Assembly (NCBI RefSeq): GCF_030063355.1
Contig: NZ_JASISZ010000031.1
Coordinates: 19,303-83,302, forward strand
Source: Streptomyces sp. PH10-H1
GTDB lineage: Bacteria; Actinomycetota; Actinomycetes; Streptomycetales; Streptomycetaceae
DNA: 64,000 bases
Direction of reading: 5' to 3'
The notes below the pieces were generated by a model that was not told the DNA's origin, did not search any database, and was given only the letters and a program-made list of their open reading frames with translations. Made by a program: the position numbers and the translations under genes. How positions within the stretch are numbered: position 1 is the stretch's first letter; the number at the start of each line of letters is the position of its first letter. Below, one piece after another: positions 53,824 to 62,410 of this stretch.

Positions 53824-54477
53824 CTACCCGCACGACCACAGGAAGCGCTTGCACGTCGGGCTCTGCGTCGGGCTCGGCGGTTGTGTCGTCGGGGGAGGTT
53901 GCGAGGTGGACGGCGACGTGGAGCGGGTGGACGGCGGCGCGGACCGCGTGGGCGGCCGGGAGGACGACGGGGCCGCGCTCGGCGTGCCGGACGGGGTGCC
54001 GGAAGTGCGGGCCGGTGCCGAGTGGACGGGCCGGGCCGTGCTCCGCCGCAAGCCGGGACTGGACGCGGCGGCCTGCGGGACGGAGTCCCCTGCCGGGGTC
54101 TGCGACGGGCGGGGATCCGCTTCCGGCCCGCCCGCGAAGGTCCCCGCCGACAGTGCGGCGGCCGTGCACGCGACCAGGACGAGGCCGAGACCGGCCCCCG
54201 TGAGCATCCGGGTCCTGCCGCGGCGCGCCGACTGGCGCCGGCGCCGGGCGGCCCGGCCGCCCGCCGTGCGCTCCGGCTCCGGCTCCGGCTCCAGCTGTGG
54301 CTCCGGCTGCGGCTCCGGCTGCGGCTCCGGCTGCGGCTCCAGCTCCGGCGGGGCGGTCGACGCCTCGGGCACCGGCGCCGGTTCGGCGGGGCCGGTGAAG
54401 TGTTCCACGGGCGTGCCGCACCCGGGGCACGACAGGGCGCCGTTGAGGTGCCGTCGGCACGAGTAGCAGTAATCCAT
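53824..54477 (-). CDS. SCO2400-like zinc-ribbon, membrane and Pro-rich protein
   Basis: The 217-residue protein begins with a zinc ribbon (MDYCYSCRRHLNGALSCPGCG, with CxxC pairs at about 4-7 and 17-20, given here in two parts as CYSC and CPGC). A Glu-Pro repeat follows (about 46-70), then a basic Arg patch, one helix (about 92-112), and a disordered Ser/Thr/Pro tail that would lie outside the cell. It ends CKRFLWSCG with two Cys. It matches the SCO2400 family. The function is unknown. Confidence 0.75.
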   Translation of the reverse strand: MDYCYSCRRHLNGALSCPGCGTPVEHFTGPAEPAPVPEASTAPPELEPQPEPQPEPQPEPQLEPEPEPERTAGGRAARRRRQSARRGRTRMLTGAGLGLVLVACTAAALSAGTFAGGPEADPRPSQTPAGDSVPQAAASSPGLRRSTARPVHSAPARTSGTPSGTPSAAPSSSRPPTRSAPPSTRSTSPSTSQPPPTTQPPSPTQSPTCKRFLWSCG

Positions 54478-54656
54478 TGTGGTGGGGACGCTATGCGGCC
54501 AGTTGGTCACAGGTGAATGCGCTGCTGTGAGGATTCTGAGAAGATCCCCTGACCACAGGGGCGTTGCCGGACAATCCGGTCCCCCTCGCGGCCGTCCGGC
54601 CCTCGCCGGACGGCCGCGGCGAGGACACGGCTTGGGATACGGCTTGGGATACGGCG

Positions 54657-56621
54657 TCAGTCGACCTCCGCCACCGCCTGCGCGAACTGCGCCGCGTACA
54701 GCCGGGCGTAGGCGCCCTCGGCGTCCAGCAGCTCGGTGTGGGTGCCCTGCTCCACGATCGCGCCGGACTCCATGACCAGGATCACGTCGGCGTCGCGGAT
54801 CGTCGACAGCCGGTGGGCGATGACGAAGCTGGTCCGGCCGTGCGCCAGGGTGGCCATGGCACGCTGGATCAGCACCTCGGTGCGGGTGTCGACCGAACTG
54901 GTCGCCTCGTCGAGCACGAGGATCACCGGGTCGGACAGGAACGCGCGCGCGATGGTGATGAGCTGTTTCTCGCCCGCGCTGACCCCCGAACCCTCGTCGT
55001 CGATCACCGTGTCGTAGCCGTCCGGGAGGGTGCGGATGAACCGGTCGGCGTGGGCCGCCCGCGCCGCCTCCTCGATCTGCTCGCGGGTGCGGCCCTCGGA
55101 GCCGTACGCGATGTTCTCCGCGATGGTGCCGCCGAACAGCCAGGTGTCCTGCAGCACCATGCCGATGCCGGAGCGCAGTTCCTCGCGGGACATCGCGGCG
55201 ATGTCCACGCCGTCCAGGGTGATCCGGCCGCCGGTCACCTCGTAGAACCGCATCAGCAGATTGACCAGCGTGGTCTTGCCCGCGCCGGTCGGTCCGACGA
55301 TCGCGACGGTGTGCCCGGGCTCCACGCACAGCGACAGATCCTCGATCAGCGGCTTGTCCGGCTGGTACCGGAAGGCCACCTTCTCCAGTTCCACCCGGCC
55401 GAGCAGCTCACGCGGGCGCGCGGCGTCCACCGGGTCCGGGTCCTGCTCGGGGGCGTCCAGCAGCTCGAAGACCCGCTCGGCGGAGGCGACCCCTGACTGC
55501 ACCAGGTTGGACATGCTCGCCACCTGCGTGAGCGGCTGGCTGAACTGGCGGGAGTACTGGATGAACGCCTGCACATCACCGATGGACAGCGCGCCGGACG
55601 CGACCCGCAGCCCGCCGACCACCGCCACCAGCACGTAGTTGATGTTCCCGATGAACATCATCGCGGGCTGGATGATCCCGCTGATGAACTGCGCCTTGAA
55701 ACCCGACCGGTAGAGCGCCTCGTTCTGCTCCTCGAAGGCCGCCGCCGACTCGTCCTGCCGTCCGAAGACCTTCACCAACGAGTGCCCGGTGTACATCTCC
55801 TCGATGTGGGCGTTGAGCTTGCCGGTGGTCTTCCACTGCTGCACGAACTGCGGCTGCGCGCGCTTGCCGACCTTCGTCGCGACGAACACCGACACCGGCA
55901 CCGTCACCAGCGCGACCAGCGCCAGCAGCGGCGAGATCCAGAACATCATCACCAGCACGCCGAGGATCGTGAGCAGGGAGTTCACGATCTGGCCCATGGT
56001 CTGCTGGAGCGTCTGGGCGATGTTGTCGATGTCATTGGTGGCCCGGCTGAGCACCTCACCGCGCGGCTGCTGGTCGAAGTACGACAGCGGCAGCCGGGAC
56101 AGCTTCGCCTCGATGTCCTCACGCAGCCGGTAGACGGTGCGCTGGATGACGTTGGTGGCGGTGCGCATCTGCACGAGGCTGAACAGCCCGGCGGCCACGT
56201 AGATCCCCAGCACGGTCAGCAGCACGCTGCCCACCGCGTTGAAGTCGATGCCCTGGCCCGGGGTGAAGTCCACCGCGGAGAGCAGGTCGGCGATCTTGCC
56301 CTGGCCGTGCTGGCGCATGTTCTCGATCGCCTGCGCCTTGGTGGTCCCGGGCTGCAGCTGCCCGCCGATCACCCCGGAGAAGATCAGGTCGGTGGCGTGG
56401 CCGAGGATCTTGGGGCCCAGCACGGAGAGCGTCACGCTCGCGGTGCCGAGCGCCAGCACCAGACAGAGGAACAGCCGGTCCGGGCGCATCAGGCGGATCA
56501 GCCGCCGGAAGGAGCCCTTGAAGTCCATCGACCGCTCGACCGGCCCGCCGCCCATGAAGCGCGCGGGCCCGGCCATCGGCGCGGGACCGCGGCGGGGCGC
56601 GGATTTTGCCGGGGTGGTCAT
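54657..56621 (-). CDS. Heterodimeric ABC exporter, subunit with intact catalytic Glu
   Basis: The 654-residue protein has six helices (about 50-340) and an ATPase domain. Walker A is GPTGAGKTT (about 435-443), Walker B is ILVLDEA with the catalytic Glu, and the signature is the unusual SAGEKQL in place of LSGGQ. An N-terminal Gly/Pro-rich stretch precedes the membrane part. It overlaps the partner gene by 4 bp. Its normal Walker B pairs with the partner's normal signature to make the active site. Confidence 0.88.
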   Translation of the reverse strand: MTTPAKSAPRRGPAPMAGPARFMGGGPVERSMDFKGSFRRLIRLMRPDRLFLCLVLALGTASVTLSVLGPKILGHATDLIFSGVIGGQLQPGTTKAQAIENMRQHGQGKIADLLSAVDFTPGQGIDFNAVGSVLLTVLGIYVAAGLFSLVQMRTATNVIQRTVYRLREDIEAKLSRLPLSYFDQQPRGEVLSRATNDIDNIAQTLQQTMGQIVNSLLTILGVLVMMFWISPLLALVALVTVPVSVFVATKVGKRAQPQFVQQWKTTGKLNAHIEEMYTGHSLVKVFGRQDESAAAFEEQNEALYRSGFKAQFISGIIQPAMMFIGNINYVLVAVVGGLRVASGALSIGDVQAFIQYSRQFSQPLTQVASMSNLVQSGVASAERVFELLDAPEQDPDPVDAARPRELLGRVELEKVAFRYQPDKPLIEDLSLCVEPGHTVAIVGPTGAGKTTLVNLLMRFYEVTGGRITLDGVDIAAMSREELRSGIGMVLQDTWLFGGTIAENIAYGSEGRTREQIEEAARAAHADRFIRTLPDGYDTVIDDEGSGVSAGEKQLITIARAFLSDPVILVLDEATSSVDTRTEVLIQRAMATLAHGRTSFVIAHRLSTIRDADVILVMESGAIVEQGTHTELLDAEGAYARLYAAQFAQAVAEVD

Positions 56622-58351
56622 GCTGCCTCCTGCTCGGTGAGCTGGGAGAGCACGATCTCCCGGTAGGTCGGGTTCTCCGACATGAGCTCGCTGTGGGTGC
56701 CGGTGCCCACCACCTGGCCCTCGTCGAGCACGATGATCCGGTCCGCGTCCCGGATGGTGCTCACCCGCTGCGCGACGATCACCACGGTGGCGTCGGCGGT
56801 CTCCCGGCCCAGCGCCGAGCGCAGCGCCGCGTCCGTCGCGTAGTCGAGCGCGGAGAAGGAGTCGTCGAAGAGGTAGATCTCGGGCCGGCGCACCAGTACC
56901 CGCGCGATGGCCAGCCGCTGCCGCTGGCCGCCGGATACGTTCGTGCCGCCCTGCGCGATCGGGGCGTCCAGGCCGCCGTCGAGGTTCTCCACGAACTCGC
57001 GGGCCTGCGCGACCTCCAGCGCGTGCCAGAGCTCCTCGTCGGTCGCGTCGGGCTTGCCGTAGCGCAGATTGGTCGCAACGGTCCCGGAGAACAGATAAGG
57101 CTTCTGCGGTACGAGGCCGACGGTCTCGGCGACCAGCGCCGGTGCCAGGTCCCGCACCGACACCCCGTCGACGAGCACGTCGCCGCCGGTCGCGTCGTAG
57201 AGCCGGGGCACGAGCCCCAGCAGGGTGCTCTTGCCACTGCCCGTCGACCCGATCACCGCGGTCGTCTCCCCCGGGCGGGCGACCAGGTCGACGCCGCGCA
57301 GCACCGCCGCCTCGGCGCCCGGGTAGCTGAAGTCGGCGCCGCGCAGCTCCAGATGGCCGTGCCTGAGCAGTTTCGTCACGGGCGCGAGGGGAGGCACGAC
57401 GCTCGACTCGGTCGCCAGGACCTCCTCGATGCGTTCCGCGCACACCTCGGCGCGCGGCACCATCATGAACATGAAGGTGGCCATCATGACGGACATCAGG
57501 ATCTGCATCAGATAGCTGAGGAACGCGGTCAGCGCGCCGATCTTCATGCCACCGCTGTCGATCCGGTGCGCGCCGAACCACATCACCGCGACGCTGGAGA
57601 CGTTCACGACCGTCATCACGACGGGGAACATCAGCGCCATCAGCCGGCCGGTCTGCAGCGACACATCCGTCAGCTCGTCGTTCGCGCCGGCGAAGCGCCG
57701 CTTCTCGTAGTCGTCCTTCACGAACGCCCGGATGACCCGGATGCCGGTGATCTGCTCGCGCAGCACCCGGTTCACCGTGTCGACGCGCTCCTGCATGGTG
57801 CGGAACAGCGGACGCATCCGGCGGACGATCAGACCGATGAGGATGCCGAGCACCGGAACGACCGCGAGCAGCAGCGACGACAGCGGTACGTCCTGGCCGA
57901 GCGCCATGATGATGCCGCCCACGCACATGATCGGCGCCGAGACCATCAGCGTGAAGGTCATGAGCACCAGCATCTGCACCTGCTGGACGTCATTGGTGGT
58001 GCGGGTGATCAGGGACGGGGCCCCGAACTGGCCGACCTCGCGGGCGGAGAAGCTCTGCACCCGGTCGAAGACGGAGGCGCGGATGTCACGGCCGACGGCC
58101 ATGGCCGTCCGGGCTCCGAAGAACACCGCTCCGACCGCGCACACCACTTGGAGCACGGTCACCGCGATCATGATCCCGCCGATCCGCAAGATGTAGCCGG
58201 TGTCGCCCTTGACGACACCGTTGTCAATGATGTCGGCGTTGAGGGTGGGGAGGTAGAGCGTGGCGATGGTCTGCACGAGCTGCAACAGCACGAGGAGCGT
58301 GATGGGTCGCTGGTACGGGCGCAGGTGGGTGCGGAGAATTCGGATCAGCAC
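56618..58351 (-). CDS. Heterodimeric ABC exporter, subunit with degenerate Walker B
   Basis: The 577-residue partner has six helices, Walker A GSTGSGKST (about 370-378), signature VSGGQRQRL and Walker B IYLFDDSFSALD, where Asp replaces the catalytic Glu. This is the asymmetry of TM287/288- and BmrCD-type heterodimers, with one hydrolytic and one degenerate site. The pair probably exports a drug or lipid. The ABC genes form a two-gene operon in minus orientation. Confidence 0.9.
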   Translation of the reverse strand: MLIRILRTHLRPYQRPITLLVLLQLVQTIATLYLPTLNADIIDNGVVKGDTGYILRIGGIMIAVTVLQVVCAVGAVFFGARTAMAVGRDIRASVFDRVQSFSAREVGQFGAPSLITRTTNDVQQVQMLVLMTFTLMVSAPIMCVGGIIMALGQDVPLSSLLLAVVPVLGILIGLIVRRMRPLFRTMQERVDTVNRVLREQITGIRVIRAFVKDDYEKRRFAGANDELTDVSLQTGRLMALMFPVVMTVVNVSSVAVMWFGAHRIDSGGMKIGALTAFLSYLMQILMSVMMATFMFMMVPRAEVCAERIEEVLATESSVVPPLAPVTKLLRHGHLELRGADFSYPGAEAAVLRGVDLVARPGETTAVIGSTGSGKSTLLGLVPRLYDATGGDVLVDGVSVRDLAPALVAETVGLVPQKPYLFSGTVATNLRYGKPDATDEELWHALEVAQAREFVENLDGGLDAPIAQGGTNVSGGQRQRLAIARVLVRRPEIYLFDDSFSALDYATDAALRSALGRETADATVVIVAQRVSTIRDADRIIVLDEGQVVGTGTHSELMSENPTYREIVLSQLTEQEAA

Positions 58352-58420
58352 ACGGAATCTCTCAGGGTCGGCTTGATCGGCACGCGATCATATCTTCCGA
58401 CATCCTGTACCCGCATGTGT

Positions 58421-59866
58421 TTAAACCTCGGCAAAGGCTCCGGGGTGGGTCTCTTCCCGGACGGCCGTGTACTGCTGGCGTACCGCCTGTCCCACCGGCA
58501 TGTCGTCGCCCGGTTCCAGCAGTTGGAGCCCGCCGCTCCGCCAGGGCGGCGGCTCCTGCGCCGTACCGGAGCCGAGCACCGCGCCCAGCGACCACGCCGC
58601 CTGCCGGGCCGCGCCCAGCGCCGCGTAGTCCCCCGGCTGCGGCACCACCACCTGCGCCTCGAAGAGCGCCGGTGCGATCGCCTGCACCGCGGGCAGCTCG
58701 GCGGCGGCGCCCAGCAGGAAGATCCGCCGGATCCGGACCCCGCGCCGGCGCAGCACGTCCAGCGCGTCCGCCAGCCCGCAGAGCATGCCCTCGAACGCGG
58801 CCCGCGCCAGGTGCTCCGGCTTCATGCTCTCGCGCCGCAGCCCCGCCAGCGTGCCGGCCGTGTGCGGCAGGTCCGGGGTGCGCTCGCCCTCCAGATACGG
58901 CAGCAGCACCAGCCCGTACGCGCCGGGCGTGGACCGCAGCGCCAGCTCCGACAGGCCCGCGAGGTCCGTGCCGAGCAGCTCGGCGGTCGCACGCAGTACG
59001 CGCACCGCGTTACGGGTGTGCAGTACGGGCAGATGACGCCCGGTGGCGTCCGCGAAGGAGGTGACGGTCCCCGAGGGGTCGGTCAGCGCCTCGTCGTGCA
59101 CGGCGAAGACGGTGCTGGAGGCGCCCAGCGAGACCACCGCGTCGCCCGGGCCGACACCGAGGCCGAGCGCCGCCGCCATCGTGTCCCCGGTTCCCGCCGA
59201 GATCAGCAGCCCCTCGGGGGTCTGCCCGGCCGGTTCCGCGGGCCCCAGTACATACGGCAGCGCCACCTGGTGCCCGAGCGCCAGCTCCACCAGTTCGGGC
59301 CGGTACTCCCCCGTGGCCGACGACCAGTAGCCGGTCCCGGACGCGTCGCCGCGGTCCGTCGTCCGCCGCTGCGGCCGTCCCAGCAGCTGCCAGACCAGCC
59401 AGTCGTGCGGCAGCAGCACCTCCGCGGTGCGCTGCGCCGCCGCCGGCTCGTGCTGCGCCAGCCAGCGCAGCTTCGCCACCGGATGCGCTGCCTGCGGCAC
59501 GGACTGGACGGCCGCCGCCCACTCCGCCGGGCCGCCCAGCGCCTCGGTCAGATCCGCGGCCTGCGGCTGCGCCCGCTTGTCACCGCGCAGCAGCGCCTGG
59601 CGGACCAGTACGCCACCCGCGTCGAGCGCCAGCAGGCCCTGCTGCTGCCCGGATATGCCGATCGCCAGGACGCCCTCGAGCACGCCGTCCTTGGCCGCCT
59701 CGCCGAGCGACAGCAGCCAGGACTGCGGATCGATCTCGGTCTGCTTGCCCTCGCCCTCGACGGGATGGGGCGCGTACCCCTGCCGGAGCACCTCGCCGGT
59801 ATCCGAGTCGCACACGACGACGGTGGTCCCTGCGGTCGAACTGTCGATGCCCGCGACTTTCCCCAT
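58421..59866 (-). CDS. xylB: Xylulokinase-type FGGY kinase
   Basis: The 481-residue FGGY kinase starts MGKVAGIDSSTAGTTVVV (ATP-binding) and has GISGQQQGLLALD, LLPHDWLVWQL (catalytic Asp region) and GDTMAAALGLGVGPGDAVVSLGASSTVFA (phosphate loop, with GTGD at about 231). It phosphorylates D-xylulose or a related ketose. No xylA is adjacent. Other members of the family phosphorylate glycerol or gluconate, but the closest pattern is XylB. Confidence 0.88.
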   Translation of the reverse strand: MGKVAGIDSSTAGTTVVVCDSDTGEVLRQGYAPHPVEGEGKQTEIDPQSWLLSLGEAAKDGVLEGVLAIGISGQQQGLLALDAGGVLVRQALLRGDKRAQPQAADLTEALGGPAEWAAAVQSVPQAAHPVAKLRWLAQHEPAAAQRTAEVLLPHDWLVWQLLGRPQRRTTDRGDASGTGYWSSATGEYRPELVELALGHQVALPYVLGPAEPAGQTPEGLLISAGTGDTMAAALGLGVGPGDAVVSLGASSTVFAVHDEALTDPSGTVTSFADATGRHLPVLHTRNAVRVLRATAELLGTDLAGLSELALRSTPGAYGLVLLPYLEGERTPDLPHTAGTLAGLRRESMKPEHLARAAFEGMLCGLADALDVLRRRGVRIRRIFLLGAAAELPAVQAIAPALFEAQVVVPQPGDYAALGAARQAAWSLGAVLGSGTAQEPPPWRSGGLQLLEPGDDMPVGQAVRQQYTAVREETHPGAFAEV

Positions 59867-59893
59867 AGGGGGAGATGATGCCGCACGGAGCCG

Positions 59894-60190
59894 TCAGGTG
59901 TTCGAGGTACCCCAGTCGTCCTCCGCGGCACCCCGGTCGCGCAGCGCCCTGACCCGCGCGGTCACCGATTCCGGCATCTTGTCGCCGACCTTGGAACCGA
60001 CGAGGTCGGCGGCCTTCACCGCGGCCCCGCGCCCGGTCTGTGCCGCGCTCTCGGCGGCGTTGCGCACCGCCGGATTCTGCGCGATCCGCTGGGCGCTCTT
60101 GCGCAGCTGCTCATACCGCTCCCGCCCGGCCCGCGCCCCGAGCACGTAGCCGACGACGGCTCCGGTGATGAACGTCAGCCGGTAGCGCAT
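59894..60190 (-). CDS. YtxH-like small membrane protein
   Basis: The 98-residue protein starts MRYRLTFITGAVVGYVLGARAGRERYEQL (helix about 5-21 followed by the GARAGRERYEQ motif), then an amphipathic Ala-rich helix (about 35-65), matching YtxH-like stress proteins. ATG 60190 is favoured, with GGTGGAG upstream. Confidence 0.75.
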   Translation of the reverse strand: MRYRLTFITGAVVGYVLGARAGRERYEQLRKSAQRIAQNPAVRNAAESAAQTGRGAAVKAADLVGSKVGDKMPESVTARVRALRDRGAAEDDWGTSNT

Positions 60191-60387
60191 GGGCTCCACC
60201 CTTCCTCGTACTCGTACCCGCCCGAACCTGTGGACTGTGCTTCGCGCCTACCCGCCGTAGCCGGGTGACAACCGCGGCGATACGAGTTGGCGGAGCACCC
60301 CCCCACTTGCGCTAATGTATGTCTCGCAGCGAGCACGCGCTGTCCGGCTGGTCCGGACGTGGGCGTATTTCGGTGCACACAGCGCAA

Positions 60388-60460
60388 TCCCCTGTAGCTC
60401 AATTGGCAGAGCAGCCGGCTGTTAACCGGCAGGTTACTGGTTCGAGTCCAGTCGGGGGAG
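60388..60460 (+). tRNA. tRNA-Asn (GTT), copy 1
   Basis: Full cloverleaf: acceptor TCCCCTG paired to CGGGGGA, anticodon stem GCCGG/CCGGC, loop CTGTTAA (anticodon GTT), and T-loop GGTTCGAGTCC. No CCA is encoded. Confidence 0.95.
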
Positions 60461-60465
60461 CGCGG

Positions 60466-60538
60466 TCCCCTGTAGCTCAATTGGCAGAGCATTCGGCTGT
60501 TAACCGGAGGGTTACTGGTTCGAGTCCAGTCGGGGGAG
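60466..60538 (+). tRNA. tRNA-Asn (GTT), copy 2
   Basis: The same cloverleaf five bases after copy 1. It differs from copy 1 only around the anticodon stem (TTCGG/CCGGA with one G-U pair). Anticodon GTT. Confidence 0.95.
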
Positions 60539-60549
60539 CAAGCGACAAG

Positions 60550-60571
60550 AGGACCCTTTGGGGTCCTTTTT
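60550..60571 (+). terminator. Rho-independent terminator after tRNA-Asn genes
   Basis: AGGACCC and GGGTCCT form a perfect stem with a TTTG loop and a run of T after it, a complete intrinsic terminator 11 bp after the second tRNA. Confidence 0.92.
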
Positions 60572-60694
60572 CGTTTCCCGGGAACCACCCGCCCCCTGAT
60601 CGAAGTCCAGTGAGTGATGCGTCTGTGACCCGCGAGGGCGACAGATCGTATGAGCAGCTATGCTGCGGCAGACGGTGCGTGAGACGTGTCGTAC

Positions 60695-60768
60695 GGGGCG
60701 GTAGCTCAGCCGGTTAGAGCAGCGGACTCATAATCCGTCGGTCGTGGGTTCGAGTCCCACCCGCCCCA
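60695..60768 (+). tRNA. tRNA with CAT anticodon (Met elongator, or Ile2)
   Basis: Acceptor GGGGCGG pairs with CCGCCCC, the D-arm is GCTC/GAGC, the anticodon stem is GCGGA/TCCGT with loop CTCATAA (anticodon CAT), and the T-arm is GTGGG/CCCAC. The first acceptor pair is G-C, so it is not the initiator. A CAT anticodon can mean elongator Met or Ile with lysidine; Met is more likely here. The 3' CCA is not encoded. Confidence 0.9.
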
Positions 60769-61651
60769 CCTGTGCAAGCCTCTGACCTGCGGAAACGTCT
60801 CTTCTGGGGCATTGGAACATGAACTTGCGCTCAACGGACTGAATCCGCTGCTCAGTTGGATGGAGCATTGCGTAGCCCCCTTCCGCCTTGGGTGGACGCC
60901 AACGCGCTGACCTGCTGTTTTGCGGTTGATCAAGTTGGCCACCAGCTGGGGTGTGGCTGTCCCTGAGGGTCGCAGCACAGGTTGTGGGGACGTGGTGGGG
61001 ACGCGGGGATCGGGTCGGGGCGGGTAGTAGCGTTGGCTGGACGCGCCGATCGTTTCCAGGTAACGGCCCGTACTGGAAACGGCCCAACTGGAACACCGGA
61101 TGCGACCTTGGAGGTTCCGTCGGCCGGGGGAGTGCGCAAGCCGCTGGGCAGCGCCAGGCCCTACAGCTCCTTGCCCATCCGATGCTCGGATGCCGCGGTC
61201 CCGGGCGTCATCGGTGGACAGAAGCGGGGGACGCTCAGAAGTCCCGGCTTGGGGTATCGCCGTGCAGCACAGACGGCGGGCAGTCGGGGTGAGGGCCGGC
61301 CAGGGCGGCGTCGGCGTCCTTGCAGCTGCTGCGGACGGACCGTTGGCCGGCCAGGGAGCGGTCACGCGAAGACCTGTGCCTGATTGTCACTGATCGCGTG
61401 AGGCCAGTTGATCACCATTGTAATCGTTTGGGCCAGTTTCATCCGCCCATGCGACGGAGTAGCAGATGTCCAGGATGGCGAGGCGCGGTGGAGAGCACAC
61501 ACGAGCGATCTGCGTCCATGTGGCCCATTAGGGCCTCACTCCCCCTGGCTGACCCCGCCGCCGAACGTCGCATCGGCCGATGATCGCACCATGAATCACT
61601 GGGCCCCATCGCCATCGACGACGCGGAACGAGCCGTTTTCTGCAGCCGTCA
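60769..61651. other. Gene-poor gap after the CAT-anticodon tRNA
   Basis: About 880 bp hold no reading frame with a recognisable family, codon pattern or ribosome site on either strand. The base composition is slightly lower in GC than the rest of the window, and short direct repeats such as GTGGGGACG occur near 60985-61005. It may be remnant DNA from an element once inserted by the tRNA gene, but no integrase fragment or duplicated tRNA end was found. Confidence 0.4.
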
Positions 61652-61687
61652 ATGTTGGCAATGTATCGTAGACGCATACATCAACAT
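61652..61687 (+). promoter_or_regulatory. vapBC promoter and nested inverted repeats
   Basis: ATGTAT/ATACAT (61661-61666, 61676-61681) are nested inside ATGTTG/CAACAT (61652-61657, 61682-61687). A -35 TTGGCA (61655-61660) and a -10 TACATC (61677-61682) with a 16-bp spacer overlap them. This fits autorepression by the VapBC complex. The vapB start is 17 bp downstream. Confidence 0.55.
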
Positions 61688-61703
61688 CAGGGAGATGGTG
61701 ATT

Positions 61704-61937
61704 GTGTCGGTCACCCAGATTGATCTCGACGACGAGGCGCTGGCAGAAGCCATGCGGTTGATGGGCGTCACGACGAAGAAGGAGACGGTCAACACGGCCC
61801 TGCGGGACTACGTGGACCGGATCAAGCGGCTGGAGGCCGCCGAGAAACTTGCCGTCCGCGGGGCACAGGGCGAGTTCGAACAGGCCGCCGCCGCATACGA
61901 CGCGGCGAAGCAGGCTCGGCGGGCGGCCTTCGAGTGA
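61704..61937 (+). CDS. VapB-type antitoxin
   Basis: The 77-residue protein begins with a ribbon-helix-helix DNA-binding segment (SVTQIDLDDEALAEAMRLMG, then KKETVNTALRDYV) and ends with an Ala-rich acidic toxin-binding tail. GTG 61704 is preferred, with GGGAG about 10 nt upstream; the in-frame ATG nine bases earlier sits too close to the GGGAG. It overlaps vapC by 4 bp. Confidence 0.82.
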   Translation: MSVTQIDLDDEALAEAMRLMGVTTKKETVNTALRDYVDRIKRLEAAEKLAVRGAQGEFEQAAAAYDAAKQARRAAFE

Positions 61938-62341
61938 TCTCGTACCTGCTTGACACCTCCGCACTGTGGCACCTCTTCCGCACCCCGGGGGCGCTGCGCC
62001 CCTGGGAGGGACACATCGCGGCCGGGGTGTTCCGCGTCTGCGAACCCACCCGGACCGAGTTCCTGTTCTCGGCCACCAGCCCGTCCCACCGCGACGAGCT
62101 GGCCGAGGAACTGGACGCGTTGTGCCCGCTGTCCGCGGTGCCGAAGAACGCGTGGCGCTGGGTGGACACCGCCCAGTACAAACTCACCCAGCGCAGCCAG
62201 CACCGCTCCGCCGGCGCGATCGACCTACTGGTCTGCGCAACCGCGGTCCACCACGGCCACACCGTGCTCCACGTGGACAACGACTTCGCCACCGTGGCCG
62301 GCATCCTCAAGGACGTACAACAACGCGACATTCGCACCTGA
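61934..62341 (+). CDS. VapC-type PIN-domain ribonuclease toxin
   Basis: The 135-residue PIN protein has the four acidic residues at LLDTSA (Asp at about 7), RTEFL (Glu at about 41), AIDLLVCA (Asp at about 96) and HVDNDF (Asp at about 114). It cleaves RNA, often tRNA, unless bound by VapB. The GTG start overlaps the vapB stop (GTGA). The pair is typical of chromosomal stress or stabilisation modules. Confidence 0.85.
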   Translation: MISYLLDTSALWHLFRTPGALRPWEGHIAAGVFRVCEPTRTEFLFSATSPSHRDELAEELDALCPLSAVPKNAWRWVDTAQYKLTQRSQHRSAGAIDLLVCATAVHHGHTVLHVDNDFATVAGILKDVQQRDIRT

Positions 62342-62410
62342 CACCGACCGAGTTCGTGGTCGCTGACCTGATGGCGACCCGCCTGCCGCAGTACGGGTGC
62401 AGTATCCAAG

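Noticed and set aside
58421..59866. Xylulokinase as possible cargo of the EshA-type shell
   Set aside because: Xylulose kinases are among reported family 2 encapsulin cargos as I recall, but this gene is 55 kb away, has normal length and no disordered targeting extension.
60769..61651. Integrase remnant or duplicated tRNA end marking an integrated element
   Set aside because: Frames here show no tyrosine-recombinase motifs, and no copy of the 3' end of the CAT tRNA was found downstream within the window.
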